Shown here piece by piece: positions 37,300 to 47,093 of a stretch of 64,000 nucleotides of DNA. Below the pieces are notes generated by a model. It was not told the origin of the DNA, ran no database searches, and saw only the letters and a program-made list of their open reading frames with translations. Position numbers and translations under genes: made by a program. Origin of the DNA: Pseudomonadota bacterium (GTDB lineage Bacteria; Pseudomonadota; Alphaproteobacteria; Rhizobiales; Xanthobacteraceae); contig JAEYAU010000170.1 of the NCBI GenBank assembly GCA_023404705.1, positions 9,338-73,337 of the forward strand, read 5' to 3'. Positions within the stretch are counted from its first letter, which is position 1. The number at the start of each line of letters is the position of its first letter.

Positions 37300-38385
37300 T
37301 CAGCGCCGGTAGTCGTACGCCACGTCCTCGCGCTCGAGGGCGAGCTCGGCGAGCTTCGCGTGATGCGGCGAGAGATGGCACACCGGATCGGCCGCCCGCG
37401 CGTCGCCTGTGAGCGCCAGTGCCTGGCAGCGGCAGCCGCCGAAATCCTCGTGGCGCTTCGGGCAGGTGCGGCAGGGCTCCTGCATCCACTCGTCGCCGCG
37501 GAAGGCGTTGAAGGCGGGCGAGTTCTGCCAGATGTCGAGCAGCGAGTGCTCGCGCACGTTCCAGAACACCAGGTTCGGAATCGTCTCGGCGGCGTGACAC
37601 GGCAGCACCTTGCCGGCCGGCGTCACGTTAAGCGAGCGGCGGCCCCAGCCGCCGACGCAGGCCTTGGGGAAGCGCGCATAGTAGTCGGGTACGACCGCAT
37701 CGATGACGATCCGCCCGTGATGCTCGGCGCGCAGCGCTTCGACGACCTTCACGGCGCGCTCGACCTGTTCGCGCGTCGGCATCAGCTGCTTGCGGTTCTT
37801 CAGCGCCCAGCCGTAATACTGCACATGCGCGATCTCGACGCGGCCAGCGCCGAGCGCGAGCGCGAGCTCCACCATCTGCGCGACGTGATCGATGTTGGCG
37901 CGATGCATCACGGCATTCACGGTGAGCGGAATGCCGTGGCGGATCACTTCGGCCGCGAGCGCCTGCTTGCGCGCATAGGCACCCTTGTAGCCCGCGATGT
38001 GATCGGCGGTGGCCGGGTCGCTGTCCTGGATCGAGATCTGCACGTGATCGAGTCCCGCATCCGAGAGCGCCGCGAAGCGCTCCGGCGTGACGCCGACCGC
38101 GGAGGTGATCAGGTTGGTGTAGAGGCCGGCGTCATGCGCGGCTTTCGTGAGCTCGACGATGTCGCGCCGCGCGCAGGGCTCGCCGCCCGAGAGATGCACC
38201 TGCAAAACGCCGAGCGTCGCGGCCTCGCGGAAGACGCGCGTCCAGGTCTCGGTGTCGAGCTCGCTCGCGCGCGCATCGAGCTCCAGCGGGTTCGAGCAAT
38301 AGGGGCATGCGAGCGGGCAGCGGTGCGTCAGCTCGGCGAGCAGGCCGAGCGGGCGCGGCAGGCTCCTGGGCGTCGCATCCATCAT
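37300..38385 (-). CDS. pqqE: PqqA peptide cyclase, radical SAM enzyme PqqE
   Basis: A 361-residue radical SAM/SPASM protein that joins Glu and Tyr of PqqA, the first step of PQQ synthesis. The SAM cluster motif is C23-P-L-A-C27-P-Y-C30. LSGGEPCARRD follows, and C-terminal SPASM cysteines include CVGGWGRR, PCHAAET, CRTCPKRHEDFGGCRCQ. The start overlaps the pqqD stop by 4 bases, as expected for proteins that act as a complex. It is last in the operon. Confidence 0.95.
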   Translation of the reverse strand: MMDATPRSLPRPLGLLAELTHRCPLACPYCSNPLELDARASELDTETWTRVFREAATLGVLQVHLSGGEPCARRDIVELTKAAHDAGLYTNLITSAVGVTPERFAALSDAGLDHVQISIQDSDPATADHIAGYKGAYARKQALAAEVIRHGIPLTVNAVMHRANIDHVAQMVELALALGAGRVEIAHVQYYGWALKNRKQLMPTREQVERAVKVVEALRAEHHGRIVIDAVVPDYYARFPKACVGGWGRRSLNVTPAGKVLPCHAAETIPNLVFWNVREHSLLDIWQNSPAFNAFRGDEWMQEPCRTCPKRHEDFGGCRCQALALTGDARAADPVCHLSPHHAKLAELALEREDVAYDYRR

Positions 38386-38681
38386 GGCTCTTGCAGCTCC
38401 AAGAGCTTCTTGTCAGCGAGACCAACGATCAGTGCGGTCACGTCCGTCATGATGCGGTCGCGCGGCGCATTGTAGGTCGCGGCGAGGTCATCGACGATCG
38501 CGCCGAACGTCGCCTCGCCAGTGCAGCGCTTGACGATCTCGACCGCGATCGGATCGGGCTTGAACACCCGCTCCGGCGCCAGCAACAGCCACCCACCCTG
38601 CGCCTCGTTATTGACGAGCCGCACCCCGCGCGGCAATCGCGGCCGCGCGTCGGGCGAGATGGTGCGGGGGGTGTCGGTCAA
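38382..38681 (-). CDS. pqqD: PqqA-binding peptide chaperone PqqD
   Basis: A 99-residue RiPP recognition protein that presents the PqqA peptide to PqqE. It has the family pattern: PRLPRGVRLVNNEAQGGWLLLAPERVF, then VEIVKRCTG and a late helix. The start is a TTG at 38681, supported by GAGAGG 6 bases upstream. Unlike the rest of the operon it is separated from its upstream gene (pqqC) by 184 bases holding a repeat. Confidence 0.92.
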   Translation of the reverse strand: MTDTPRTISPDARPRLPRGVRLVNNEAQGGWLLLAPERVFKPDPIAVEIVKRCTGEATFGAIVDDLAATYNAPRDRIMTDVTALIVGLADKKLLELQEP

Positions 38682-38718
38682 CGAAAGCCTCTCAATCCTT
38701 CAATTCACTCTGAGTCTC

Positions 38719-38826
38719 GCTCCCTCCCCCGCTTGCGGGGGAGGGGTGGGGAGGGGGCGCCGCTTGCTCCTGCGTCTGCTGCAAGAACCCCCTCTCTAAC
38801 TCTCCCCCGCAAGCGGGGGAGAGAAC
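38719..38826. repeat. dispersed palindromic repeat, family P (complete copy) inside the pqq operon
   Basis: Hairpin CTCCCCCGCTTGCGGGGGAG (38724-38743) and hairpin TCTCCCCCGCAAGCGGGGGA (from 38801) form an inverted pair whose flanks GAGGGGG and CCCCCTC can also pair over the full length. It lies between pqqC and pqqD, so pqqDE mRNA would carry this structure. It could stabilise the upstream mRNA or attenuate pqqDE. Confidence 0.85.
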
Positions 38827-38865
38827 CTGCTGAGTATGCGGCGCGGCTGTCACCCACCGCGCACC

Positions 38866-39594
38866 TCACTCCTTCGGCACGAACGCGCCCGGCGGCACCA
38901 TCTTCGGGTCCACATAGGCGCTGTAGAGCGCGTCGAGCTGCGCCCAGAGCACGTCGCACTTGAAGGTCAGCGCGGCGAGCACGGCTTGCTGCTCGGCGGG
39001 CGTCTTGGCGTGGCGCTTGACGTAGTCGAGCGCGAAGTCGGAGTCGCGCTGCGCCTGCGGCGGGCGCTTGGAGAAATAGGCGAGCGTCTCGGCGGTGACG
39101 AAGGGATAGCCCTTCAGCATGCCTTCCATCCGTTCGCCGATGATCACGGGCGAGAACAGCTCGGTGAGCGACGACGCAACCGCTTCGAGCAGTGATTTCT
39201 CGCGCACGAAATGCACATAGGCATCGACCGCGAAGCGCGTCGCCGGCAGCAGCCCGCGCAGCGAGGTGACATAGTCGCGGTCGAGGCCGAGGCCGTCCGT
39301 GAGGCGGAGCCAGCGCGCGATGCCGCCGTCGCCTTCCTCGGCGCCGTCGTGATCGACGAGGCGGCTGCGCCACTCGCGGCGCAGCGCGCTGTCGTCGCAG
39401 CGCGCGATCAGGCTCGCGTCCTTCACGGGGATCTGGGACTGGTAGTAGTAGCGGTTGAGCGCCCAGGCCTGCACTTGGCCCTTGCTGCACTTGCCGCCGT
39501 GCAGCAGACCGTGAAACGGGTGCAGGCGGTGATAGCGCCGCGCGCCGATGTCGCGCAGCTTGGCTTCCAGCTCGTCCGGACTCAAGAGTCTCAC
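38866..39594 (-). CDS. pqqC: pyrroloquinoline-quinone synthase PqqC
   Basis: A 242-residue cofactorless oxidase that performs the last ring closure and oxidation to PQQ. Family blocks are YHRLHPFHGLLHGGKCSKGQVQAWALNRYYYQ and HDGAEEGDGGIARWLRL, with conserved His, Arg and Tyr of the active site. The GTG at 39594 overlaps the pqqB stop (GTGA) and has GGAG 8 bases upstream, so I prefer it to the longer ATG at 39630, which would overlap pqqB by 40 bases. Confidence 0.94.
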   Translation of the reverse strand: MRLLSPDELEAKLRDIGARRYHRLHPFHGLLHGGKCSKGQVQAWALNRYYYQSQIPVKDASLIARCDDSALRREWRSRLVDHDGAEEGDGGIARWLRLTDGLGLDRDYVTSLRGLLPATRFAVDAYVHFVREKSLLEAVASSLTELFSPVIIGERMEGMLKGYPFVTAETLAYFSKRPPQAQRDSDFALDYVKRHAKTPAEQQAVLAALTFKCDVLWAQLDALYSAYVDPKMVPPGAFVPKE

Positions 39595-40496
39595 AGCACG
39601 ATCTCCATTCCGTCGGCCGCTATGTCCCACCCGGCAGCCGTGACACGGGCTTGCTCGGGGGAGCCTGCCACGAGGATCGGATTGGTGTTGTTGATATGGA
39701 TATAGATGCGCCGGCCCGGGAGGTGACTCAGCGCCGCGAGCGAGCCGTCGGCGCCATCGATCGGCATGTGGCCCATGCGGCGGCCCGTCTTGGTGCCGGT
39801 GCCGGTGGTGATCATCTCGTCATCCTGGAACAGGGTGCCATCGAACAGTACGACCTCGGCGCGGGCGAGGCGCTGCTCCAGCGCCGGCGTCACCTTGGCG
39901 GCGCCCGGCACGAAGCAGAGGCGCGCATCGCCGGCCGTGATCTCGATACCGACATTGGCATCGGTCTCGGTGGCGGTCTCGGGATCGCCCTGCTCGAGAT
40001 AGAGCGGCACCTTGCCGGGCACGCGGAACAGCTCCGCGGTCATGCCACCCGGCAGCGCGAACGGCTTTCCGCACGCGGTCGGATTGCGCGTGACGAGGTC
40101 GGGAGCGAGGGCGGCGAACATGGGATTCTCGGACAGCGTCTGCAGCGTGCCGGCCGTGGCATAGAGGCCGAAGGGCTGGCGCTCGCGCAAATTCAAGAGG
40201 CCGGCGGTCTGGTCGATCTCGGCGCCGGTCAGCACCACGGCCGCGATCGGGCTGGAACGAAGGCTGTCGCGGGGATGCAGCGCCGCAGTGGCCGCAATCT
40301 GCGCCCGCAAATCAGGCGCCGCGTTGAGCAGGACCCACGGGCCGTCACCAGTGGAAAGCGCGAGGCTCGCCTGCGTACGCGCGCTGACCCGTGCGTCGCC
40401 TTGCCAAGCGAGGCGACACACGGGGCAACGGCAATTCCATTGTGGAAAGCCGCCGCCCGCCGCCGATCCCAGCACGATGGCGGTAAGACGCCCCAT
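39591..40496 (-). CDS. pqqB: PQQ biosynthesis protein PqqB (metallo-beta-lactamase fold)
   Basis: A 301-residue protein of the MBL fold, with GSAAGGGFPQWNC at the start, the zinc-site CRCPVC near residues 22-27, LTGAEIDQTAGLLNLRE, and the late IHINNTNPIL, all typical of PqqB. It is thought to oxidise the Glu-Tyr intermediate. It follows pqqA by 28 bases and overlaps pqqC. Confidence 0.94.
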   Translation of the reverse strand: MGRLTAIVLGSAAGGGFPQWNCRCPVCRLAWQGDARVSARTQASLALSTGDGPWVLLNAAPDLRAQIAATAALHPRDSLRSSPIAAVVLTGAEIDQTAGLLNLRERQPFGLYATAGTLQTLSENPMFAALAPDLVTRNPTACGKPFALPGGMTAELFRVPGKVPLYLEQGDPETATETDANVGIEITAGDARLCFVPGAAKVTPALEQRLARAEVVLFDGTLFQDDEMITTGTGTKTGRRMGHMPIDGADGSLAALSHLPGRRIYIHINNTNPILVAGSPEQARVTAAGWDIAADGMEIVL

Positions 40497-40524
40497 GCCG
40501 GAACTCCGCGAAGGGCGGTGTCGA

Positions 40525-40602
40525 TCAGAATTCAGCCGGCAGGTAGCCGTTGATCTCGAGACCGATGCAGATCTCGACGAGAGTCGGGGTGGTCCAGGTC
40601 AT
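40525..40602 (-). CDS. pqqA: PQQ precursor peptide PqqA
   Basis: A 25-residue peptide starting MTWTTPTLVE and ending GLEINGYLPAEF. Glu16 and Tyr20, spaced E-x3-Y, are the residues joined to build PQQ. A strong AGGAGGA (complement at 40610-40616) lies 7 bases before the ATG. It heads the minus-strand operon pqqABCDE. Because the peptide is made in far greater amounts than the enzymes in known hosts, the hairpin-free gap before pqqB is notable. Confidence 0.93.
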   Translation of the reverse strand: MTWTTPTLVEICIGLEINGYLPAEF

Positions 40603-40752
40603 CGCTCGTTCCTCCTGAGGGGCCCGTTGAGAGTCTCCCGATGCGCACTTTTTCCATAGCGCAAAAGCACAAGTGGCACACCTTACGAATCTGTAATTCG
40701 AGTCCGGGGAACGCCTGAAATCACTTGGGAATTCGCCCGCACCCGGCTCCCC

Positions 40753-41322
40753 TCAGCGGAAATGAGCCAGGTAGTGGGCCAGGTCTGCGATTTGCGCATC
40801 GCTGATCGGGTAGAGCACCTGCGCCATGGCGGCGTCGTAGCCGGGGCGCGCGCCGGACTTGTAGTCGCGCAGCGCCTTCGCGAGGTAGTCCTCGCGCTGG
40901 TGCGCGATGCGCGGCATCTGCTCGCGGCCGGAGAAATCGGCATTGTGGCAGGAGGTGCAGCGATGCTGCTGCACCAGCGCGCGGCCGCGTTCCATGCGGC
41001 CGGGATCGCCGGCCTCTGCGGGCGGCTTCGGCGGCGGCAGCTTGCTGATAAACTCGGAGACCTGCCGCAAGTCATCGTCGGTGAGGCCCTTCGCGACGTC
41101 GTTCATGATCTCCACGCGTCGCTGCTTCTCGCGGAACATGAACAGCTCGATGGTCACGAACATCGCGGGCTGTCCGCCGAGCGATGGCACTTCGGGCGTC
41201 TGCGATTGTCCGCTTTCGCCGTGACACGCGAGGCACGCCGCGAGGCGCTCCTGCATCGGCTGTGCGGAGGCCGGCAGGGTGGCGAGGAGGGCGAGGGAAA
41301 GGACAAACGGGCGAAGATGCAT
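40753..41322 (-). CDS. diheme cytochrome c (c4-like)
   Basis: A 189-residue exported cytochrome with two heme sites, CLACH at 30-34 and CTSCH near residue 120, after a signal peptide ending PASAQ. Two tandem class I domains with Met-containing loops (PAMF, QMPRI) fit the c4 family. It follows the PQQ sugar-dehydrogenase-like gene on the same strand and lies just upstream of the pqq operon, so it probably accepts electrons from a PQQ enzyme and passes them to the oxidase. Confidence 0.87.
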   Translation of the reverse strand: MHLRPFVLSLALLATLPASAQPMQERLAACLACHGESGQSQTPEVPSLGGQPAMFVTIELFMFREKQRRVEIMNDVAKGLTDDDLRQVSEFISKLPPPKPPAEAGDPGRMERGRALVQQHRCTSCHNADFSGREQMPRIAHQREDYLAKALRDYKSGARPGYDAAMAQVLYPISDAQIADLAHYLAHFR

Positions 41323-41341
41323 TTCGGTCCGCGGCGCTCCG

Positions 41342-41495
41342 CGTCATTCCGGCCGAGCAAAGCGAGAGCCGGAATCCATAACCCCTGTCTGTCCGCTGCA
41401 CGAAGACCGGGGACATGGATCCCGGATCGCCGCCGCGCGGCGTCGGGGATGACCTCTGAGTGAAACACAATGGCCGGGACAAGCCCGGCCATGAC
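41342..41495. repeat. dispersed palindromic repeat, family B, plus adjoining ATGGCCGGG hairpin
   Basis: CGTCATTCCGG...CCGGAATCCATAAC then ATGGATCCCGG...GGGGATGAC mirrors the unit at 17478-17612. At 41470-41492 a perfect hairpin ATGGCCGGG-ACAAG-CCCGGCCAT follows. Together they fill most of the gap between the cytochrome and sugar-dehydrogenase genes. Confidence 0.75.
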
Positions 41496-41542
41496 GCATC
41501 AGTGGAGGCCGGGGGAGGAGACCACCCCCGGCCACGCTGAGA

Positions 41543-42814
41543 TCAACGCTCCGCGACGCGGCCGTTCTTGCCGTAGGTGATGCGGTAGATCGCGCCGTTA
41601 TAGTCGTCGGACACGAGCATCGAGCCGTCCTTCATGAAGACCATGTCGACCGGACGGCCGATATACTTGTTGTCCTCGACGAAGCCCGTGAGGAAGGGCT
41701 CGACCGACTTCACGTTGCCCTTCTTGTCCAGCATCGCGACCACCACGTCGCCGCCGACCTTCTGCGTGCGATTCCAGGAGCCGTGCCGCGCGATGAAGAC
41801 CATGTTGCGGTACTTCTTCGGGAACTTGTCGCCCGTGTAGAAGCGCATGCCGAGCGCGGCCGCGTGCGGGCCGAGCAGGGTCGCGGGCTTCACGAACTCG
41901 CTGCAGGAGCGTCCCCAGCCGAACTCGTTGTCGGGAAGATTGCCCTGGTGGCAGAACGGGAAGCCGAAGTGATCCTTGCCGGGGTTCGCGACGCGATTGA
42001 GCTCTTCCTCGGGCACGTCCTCGGAGAGCCAATCGCGGCCGTTGTCCGTGAACCACAGCTGCTTGGTCTCGGGATGCCAGTCGAAGCCGACCGTGTTGCG
42101 CACGCCGCGCGCGACGACCTCGACGTTCTTGCCGTCGAGATCCATGCGGCGGATCTGCGCGTGAGTCTCGGGCGGACTGCAGATGTTGCAAGGCGCGCCG
42201 ACCGGAACATAGAGCTTCTCGTCCGGACCGATGCCGATGAACTTCCAGCCGTGCGGCTCGTCCTTCGGCAGGTCGTCATAGACCAGGGTCGGCTTCTTCG
42301 GGGCGTCGAGATTCTTCTCGATGTCGTCGTAGCGCCAGACCTTGGAGAGCTCGGCGACGTAGAGCGCGCCCTTGTGGAAGGCGAGCCCGTTCGGGCGATG
42401 CAGGCCTTCCGCGATGGTCTTCACCTCGCGCTTGCCGTCCTTGTCGACCACCGCGAAGACCTTGCCGATGAAGCGATTGCCGACGAACACGGTGCCGTTG
42501 TCGCCGACCCGCATGGTGCGCGCGTTCGGAATGCCGCTCGCCCAGACCTCGATGTTGAAGCCGCGCGGCAGCTTCAGCTTGTTCACGGGCAGCTTGTCGG
42601 CGGCGGTCGGGATCGGCGGCGGTGCGACCGGCGCGAGCTTCATGGCGCCTTCGCTCGAGTCGGGGCGTCCTCCGGCCCAGGAGGGCCGCTCCTGCGGGGC
42701 CGGTGCGGGCTGTGCAGCGGGCGCTGGTCGCTGCTGCGCAACGGCCGGCCAGCTGATCGCAGCCGACAGAAGCGTGCCGGCCAACAGCAATAGGCGTGAG
42801 CCTGAACCTGACAT
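41543..42814 (-). CDS. PQQ-dependent sugar dehydrogenase-like protein (L-sorbosone dehydrogenase family)
   Basis: A 423-residue exported beta-propeller. A signal peptide (LLLLAGTLLSAAISWPAVAQQ) is followed by a Pro/Ala-rich linker to about residue 60. Propeller blocks include KLPRGFNIEVWASGIPNARTMRVG, GLHRPNGLAFHKGALYVAE, WFTDNGRDWLSEDVPEEELNRV and GRPVDMVFMKDGSMLVSDDYNGAIYRI, typical of the soluble glucose/sorbosone dehydrogenase family. The cytochrome gene downstream and the pqq operon support PQQ use. The substrate is not determined. Confidence 0.85.
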   Translation of the reverse strand: MSGSGSRLLLLAGTLLSAAISWPAVAQQRPAPAAQPAPAPQERPSWAGGRPDSSEGAMKLAPVAPPPIPTAADKLPVNKLKLPRGFNIEVWASGIPNARTMRVGDNGTVFVGNRFIGKVFAVVDKDGKREVKTIAEGLHRPNGLAFHKGALYVAELSKVWRYDDIEKNLDAPKKPTLVYDDLPKDEPHGWKFIGIGPDEKLYVPVGAPCNICSPPETHAQIRRMDLDGKNVEVVARGVRNTVGFDWHPETKQLWFTDNGRDWLSEDVPEEELNRVANPGKDHFGFPFCHQGNLPDNEFGWGRSCSEFVKPATLLGPHAAALGMRFYTGDKFPKKYRNMVFIARHGSWNRTQKVGGDVVVAMLDKKGNVKSVEPFLTGFVEDNKYIGRPVDMVFMKDGSMLVSDDYNGAIYRITYGKNGRVAER

Positions 42815-43005
42815 GCAATCCTCCCCTGTTGCGGAAGTCGTGACTCGTCATCCGAAAAGGGGGGCTGGGGCTGAGGATGACGATGCTTCCGCGAACAGTC
42901 TCCGACATTTCCCGCGAAGAGCCAATCGGAGATGGCGTCGCAACCGCGCGCGATCAGCGGGCGAATTTCATCCTTCGGAAACAGGCGAGTTGAAATCGCG
43001 CTGCG

Positions 43006-43812
43006 TCAGCGCAGCCGTGCGTGTGCGCGCTTGATCAGCGGACGCAAATGCGCCTTCGCCTCGTTCAGGCGCGCGAGGAAGCGGCCCGGCAGTTCGGCCG
43101 CCGAGACGCGGCCCGCCTGCGCGCCGACATTCATCGCCGCGACGGTGCGGCCGGTCGAATCGATCAGCGGCACCGCGATGGAGACGAGCCCGACCTCGAG
43201 CTCCTGATCGATCACGCAGAAGCCCTGCTCGCGCGCGGCGCTGAGCGTGGACATGATCTCCTCGACGCGCGTGCGCGTATAGGCCGTGAGCGCGCGGCGC
43301 TCGCTCGCCTGCAGGCGCGTCATCGCCTCGGCGGGATCGAGGGCGGCGAGCAGCACGCGACCCATTGACGTGCAATAGGCGGGCAGCCGCGTGCCGACGC
43401 CGAGATCGACCGTCATGATGCGTTTGCGCGCCGAGCGCGCGATATAGAGGATCTCGTTGCCGTCGAGGATCGAAGCCGAGCACGACTCGTCGGTCGCCTC
43501 GCTCACCTTCTCGAGGAAAGGCTGGATCAGCTGCGGCAGCTCGCTCGAAGCCAGATACGCATAGCCGAGCCGCAGCACGCGCGGCGTGAGCGAGAAGAAC
43601 TTCCCGTCGAACTCGGCGTAGCCGAGGCGCTGCAGCGTGAGCAGGCAACGGCGCGCGGCGGCACGCGAGAGCCGCGTCATCTCGGCGACCTGCGCGATGG
43701 TCAGCCGCCCATGCGTTTCGTCAAAGCATTCGATGACCGCGAGCCCTTTGCCGAGCCCCGCGATGTAGTCGCGCTCTGCCGTGCGCTCGATCGCCTCGCT
43801 GACTTCGCTCAT
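43006..43812 (-). CDS. pcaR: IclR-family regulator of the pca genes (PcaR/PobR-type)
   Basis: A 268-residue IclR protein. The helix-turn-helix is TIAQVAEMTRLSRAAARRCLLTLQRLGY, and the effector domain has SCSASILDGNEILYIARS and the signature-like YCTSMGRVLLAAL. The divergent CoA-transferase and downstream pca genes, plus two matching palindromes in the gap, make control of the protocatechuate pathway likely, with an intermediate such as beta-ketoadipate as effector. ATG 43812 (MSEVSEAIERTAERDYIAGLGKG) is chosen over longer frames that would run through the divergent promoter. Confidence 0.87.
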   Translation of the reverse strand: MSEVSEAIERTAERDYIAGLGKGLAVIECFDETHGRLTIAQVAEMTRLSRAAARRCLLTLQRLGYAEFDGKFFSLTPRVLRLGYAYLASSELPQLIQPFLEKVSEATDESCSASILDGNEILYIARSARKRIMTVDLGVGTRLPAYCTSMGRVLLAALDPAEAMTRLQASERRALTAYTRTRVEEIMSTLSAAREQGFCVIDQELEVGLVSIAVPLIDSTGRTVAAMNVGAQAGRVSAAELPGRFLARLNEAKAHLRPLIKRAHARLR

Positions 43813-43846
43813 TGCCTTGCCCCGCTGGCGCCTCCTGCGGCTATTC

Positions 43847-43861
43847 GTTCGCTTTGCGCAC
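43847..43861. promoter_or_regulatory. putative PcaR operator 1
   Basis: GTTCGCTTTGCGCAC carries the half-sites GTTCG and CGCAC spaced by 5 bases, as in the IclR-type site I recall for PcaU/PobR/PcaR regulators (GTTCG-N5-CGCAC). It lies 35 bases upstream of the regulator's own start, suiting autoregulation. Confidence 0.45.
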
Positions 43862-43927
43862 TCGGTTGTCAAGAGCGCACTTGACCGCAAAGCCTCGTGT
43901 CCCATAAAGTTCGGGCTGAAGAATGCT

Positions 43928-43942
43928 GTGCGATAAACGCAC
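43928..43942. promoter_or_regulatory. putative PcaR operator 2
   Basis: GTGCGATAAACGCAC is a palindrome with arms GTGCG and CGCAC, and closely resembles the recalled PcaU/PobR site GTTCGATAATCGCAC, with two differences. It lies 24 bases before the pcaI start, a suitable place to activate or repress the structural genes. Confidence 0.55.
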
Positions 43943-43966
43943 GCTGCTCCCAAGGGACTTCCCCGG

Positions 43967-45070
43967 ATGGCCAAATTCCTGTCGCTCTCACAGGCGGTCG
44001 AGGCTCACGTGCGCGACGGCGATACGGTCGCGATGGAAGGCTTCACGCATCTCATTCCGAACGCGGCCGCGCACGAGATCATTCGTCAGAAGCGCAAGCA
44101 TCTGACGCTGATCCGCATGACGCCGGACATCCTCTACGACCAGATGATCGGCATGGGCTGCGCCGACAAGCTCGTGTTCTCCTGGGGCGGCAATCCGGGC
44201 GTCGGCTCGCTGCACCGGCTGCGCGAGGCGGTCGAGAGCGGCTGGCCGAACCAGCTCGCGATCGAGGAGCACTCGCACGCCGCGATGGCGAACGCTTACG
44301 AGGCGGGCGCCGCGAACCTGCCCTTCGCGATGCTGCGCGGCTATATCGGCGCCGACCTGCCGAAGGTGAACCCGAACATCAAGAGCATCACGTGCCCGTT
44401 CACGGGCGAGAAGCTCGCCGCGGTTCCGGCCATCCGGCCTGATGTCGCGATCATTCACGCGCTCAAGGCGGACCGCGCCGGCAACGTCTATCTCGAAGGT
44501 ATCGTGGGCGTGCAGAAGGAGGCGGTGCTGGCTGCGAAGCGCAGCATCGTGACGGTCGAGGAGATCGTCGACGACTTCGGCCCGCGCAACGCCAATGCCG
44601 TGATCCTGCCGAGCTGGACCGTGAGCGCGATCGCGCTGGTTCCGGGCGGCGCGCATCCCTCCTATGCGCATGGCTACTACAAGCGCGATAATGCTTATTA
44701 TATCGCGTGGGACCCGATCGCGCGGGATCGCGACACGTTCTTGGCCTGGATGAAGACCAACGTGCTCGAGAAGGGGCCCGAGGTCTTCGCCGAAACCGTG
44801 AAGCCGCTGCGCGAGAAGCCGGCCGGAATCGTGCAGACGATCGCCAAGGCGGCCGCGAAGCTGCTCGGCGGCGCGCCGGCTGCGAAGCCTCGGGGCGCAA
44901 AGCCGGCCAAGGCGGCGCCGAAGCCCGTGAGCAAAGTCAAGGCAAGCGCGGCGAAGCCGGGCAAAGCCAAGGCGAAGAAGGCAAGCGCCGCGAAGAAGGC
45001 CAGCAAGGCGAAAGCCAAGACGAAGTCCAGGACGCCCACGCGCAAGACGACGCGCAAGAAAGGCCGGTGA
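43967..45070 (+). CDS. pcaI: 3-oxoadipate CoA-transferase alpha subunit with histone-H1-like C-terminal tail
   Basis: A 367-residue class I CoA-transferase subunit A. The family part is residues 1 to about 285, with VAMEGFTHLIPNAAAHEI, FSWGGNPGVGSLHRLRE, FTGEKLAAVPAIRPDVAIIHA and VTVEEIVDD. The final 70 or so residues are almost only Lys, Ala, Pro, Ser and Thr (for example KAKAKKASAAKKASKAKAK), like a histone H1 tail, and are absent from normal PcaI. The beta subunit follows 5 bases later. The pair would activate beta-ketoadipate with succinyl-CoA. Confidence 0.87.
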   Translation: MAKFLSLSQAVEAHVRDGDTVAMEGFTHLIPNAAAHEIIRQKRKHLTLIRMTPDILYDQMIGMGCADKLVFSWGGNPGVGSLHRLREAVESGWPNQLAIEEHSHAAMANAYEAGAANLPFAMLRGYIGADLPKVNPNIKSITCPFTGEKLAAVPAIRPDVAIIHALKADRAGNVYLEGIVGVQKEAVLAAKRSIVTVEEIVDDFGPRNANAVILPSWTVSAIALVPGGAHPSYAHGYYKRDNAYYIAWDPIARDRDTFLAWMKTNVLEKGPEVFAETVKPLREKPAGIVQTIAKAAAKLLGGAPAAKPRGAKPAKAAPKPVSKVKASAAKPGKAKAKKASAAKKASKAKAKTKSRTPTRKTTRKKGR

Positions 45071-45075
45071 GGATC

Positions 45076-45855
45076 ATGACCGAGGCCTACAAGCCCAACG
45101 AGATGATGACCATCGCGGCGGCGCGCGCGCTGCGCAACGACGATGTCTGCTTCGTCGGCATCGGCATGCCGTCGGCGGCATGCAATCTGGCGCGGCTCAC
45201 GCATGCGCCGGACATCACGCTGATCTACGAGTCGGGCACGCTCGCGACCAAGCCGAATGTGCTGCCGCTCTCGATCGGCGACGGCGAGCTCTGCGATACC
45301 GCGCTCACCACGGTCTCGGTGCCCGAGATGTTCCGCTACTGGCTGCAGGGCGGGCGCATCACGCTCGGCTTCCTGGGCGGCGCGCAGATCGACCGCTTCG
45401 CCAATCTCAACACCACGGTGGTCGGCCCGTATGACAAGCCGAAGGTGCGGCTGCCGGGCGGCGGTGGCGCGCCCGAGATCGCGGTCGCGTGCGGCGAGAT
45501 CTACATCATCATGGCGCAGTCGCCGCGCAGCTTCGTCAACAAGCTCGACTTCATCACGTCGATCGGTCACGGCGAGGGTGGCGATCACCGCGAGCGCCTC
45601 GGCCTGAAGACCAAGGGACCGACGCGCCTGGTCACGGATCTTGCGATCTTCGCGCCGGATCCCGAGACCAAGGAAATGACCATCGTCTCGATCCATCCGG
45701 GTGTCAGCCGCGAGCGGATTCAGGAGAATACCGGCTGGCCGGTGCGCTATGCTAACGACGTGGCCGAGACCGAGCCGCCCCGAAAGGAAGAGCTCGAAGT
45801 GCTGCGCGAGCTGCATGCGCGCACCGCCAAGGCGCACGGCGCCCAGGCCGCGTAA
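45076..45855 (+). CDS. pcaJ: 3-oxoadipate CoA-transferase beta subunit
   Basis: A 259-residue subunit B. The active-site Glu region is IYESGTLATKPNVLPLSIGDGEL, followed by GFLGGAQIDRFANLNTTVVG and LPGGGGAPEIAVACGE. GAGGA precedes the ATG, 5 bases after the alpha subunit stop. Unlike the alpha subunit it has no Lys-rich tail. A glutaconate or other acyl CoA-transferase cannot be excluded from sequence alone, but the pcaF and pcaHG genes next door favour the beta-ketoadipate role. Confidence 0.87.
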   Translation: MTEAYKPNEMMTIAAARALRNDDVCFVGIGMPSAACNLARLTHAPDITLIYESGTLATKPNVLPLSIGDGELCDTALTTVSVPEMFRYWLQGGRITLGFLGGAQIDRFANLNTTVVGPYDKPKVRLPGGGGAPEIAVACGEIYIIMAQSPRSFVNKLDFITSIGHGEGGDHRERLGLKTKGPTRLVTDLAIFAPDPETKEMTIVSIHPGVSRERIQENTGWPVRYANDVAETEPPRKEELEVLRELHARTAKAHGAQAA

Positions 45856-45869
45856 GAAGGAGCCTGACC

Positions 45870-47078
<1,209 letters not shown>

Positions 47079-47093
47079 GATCAAGAGGAAGAT

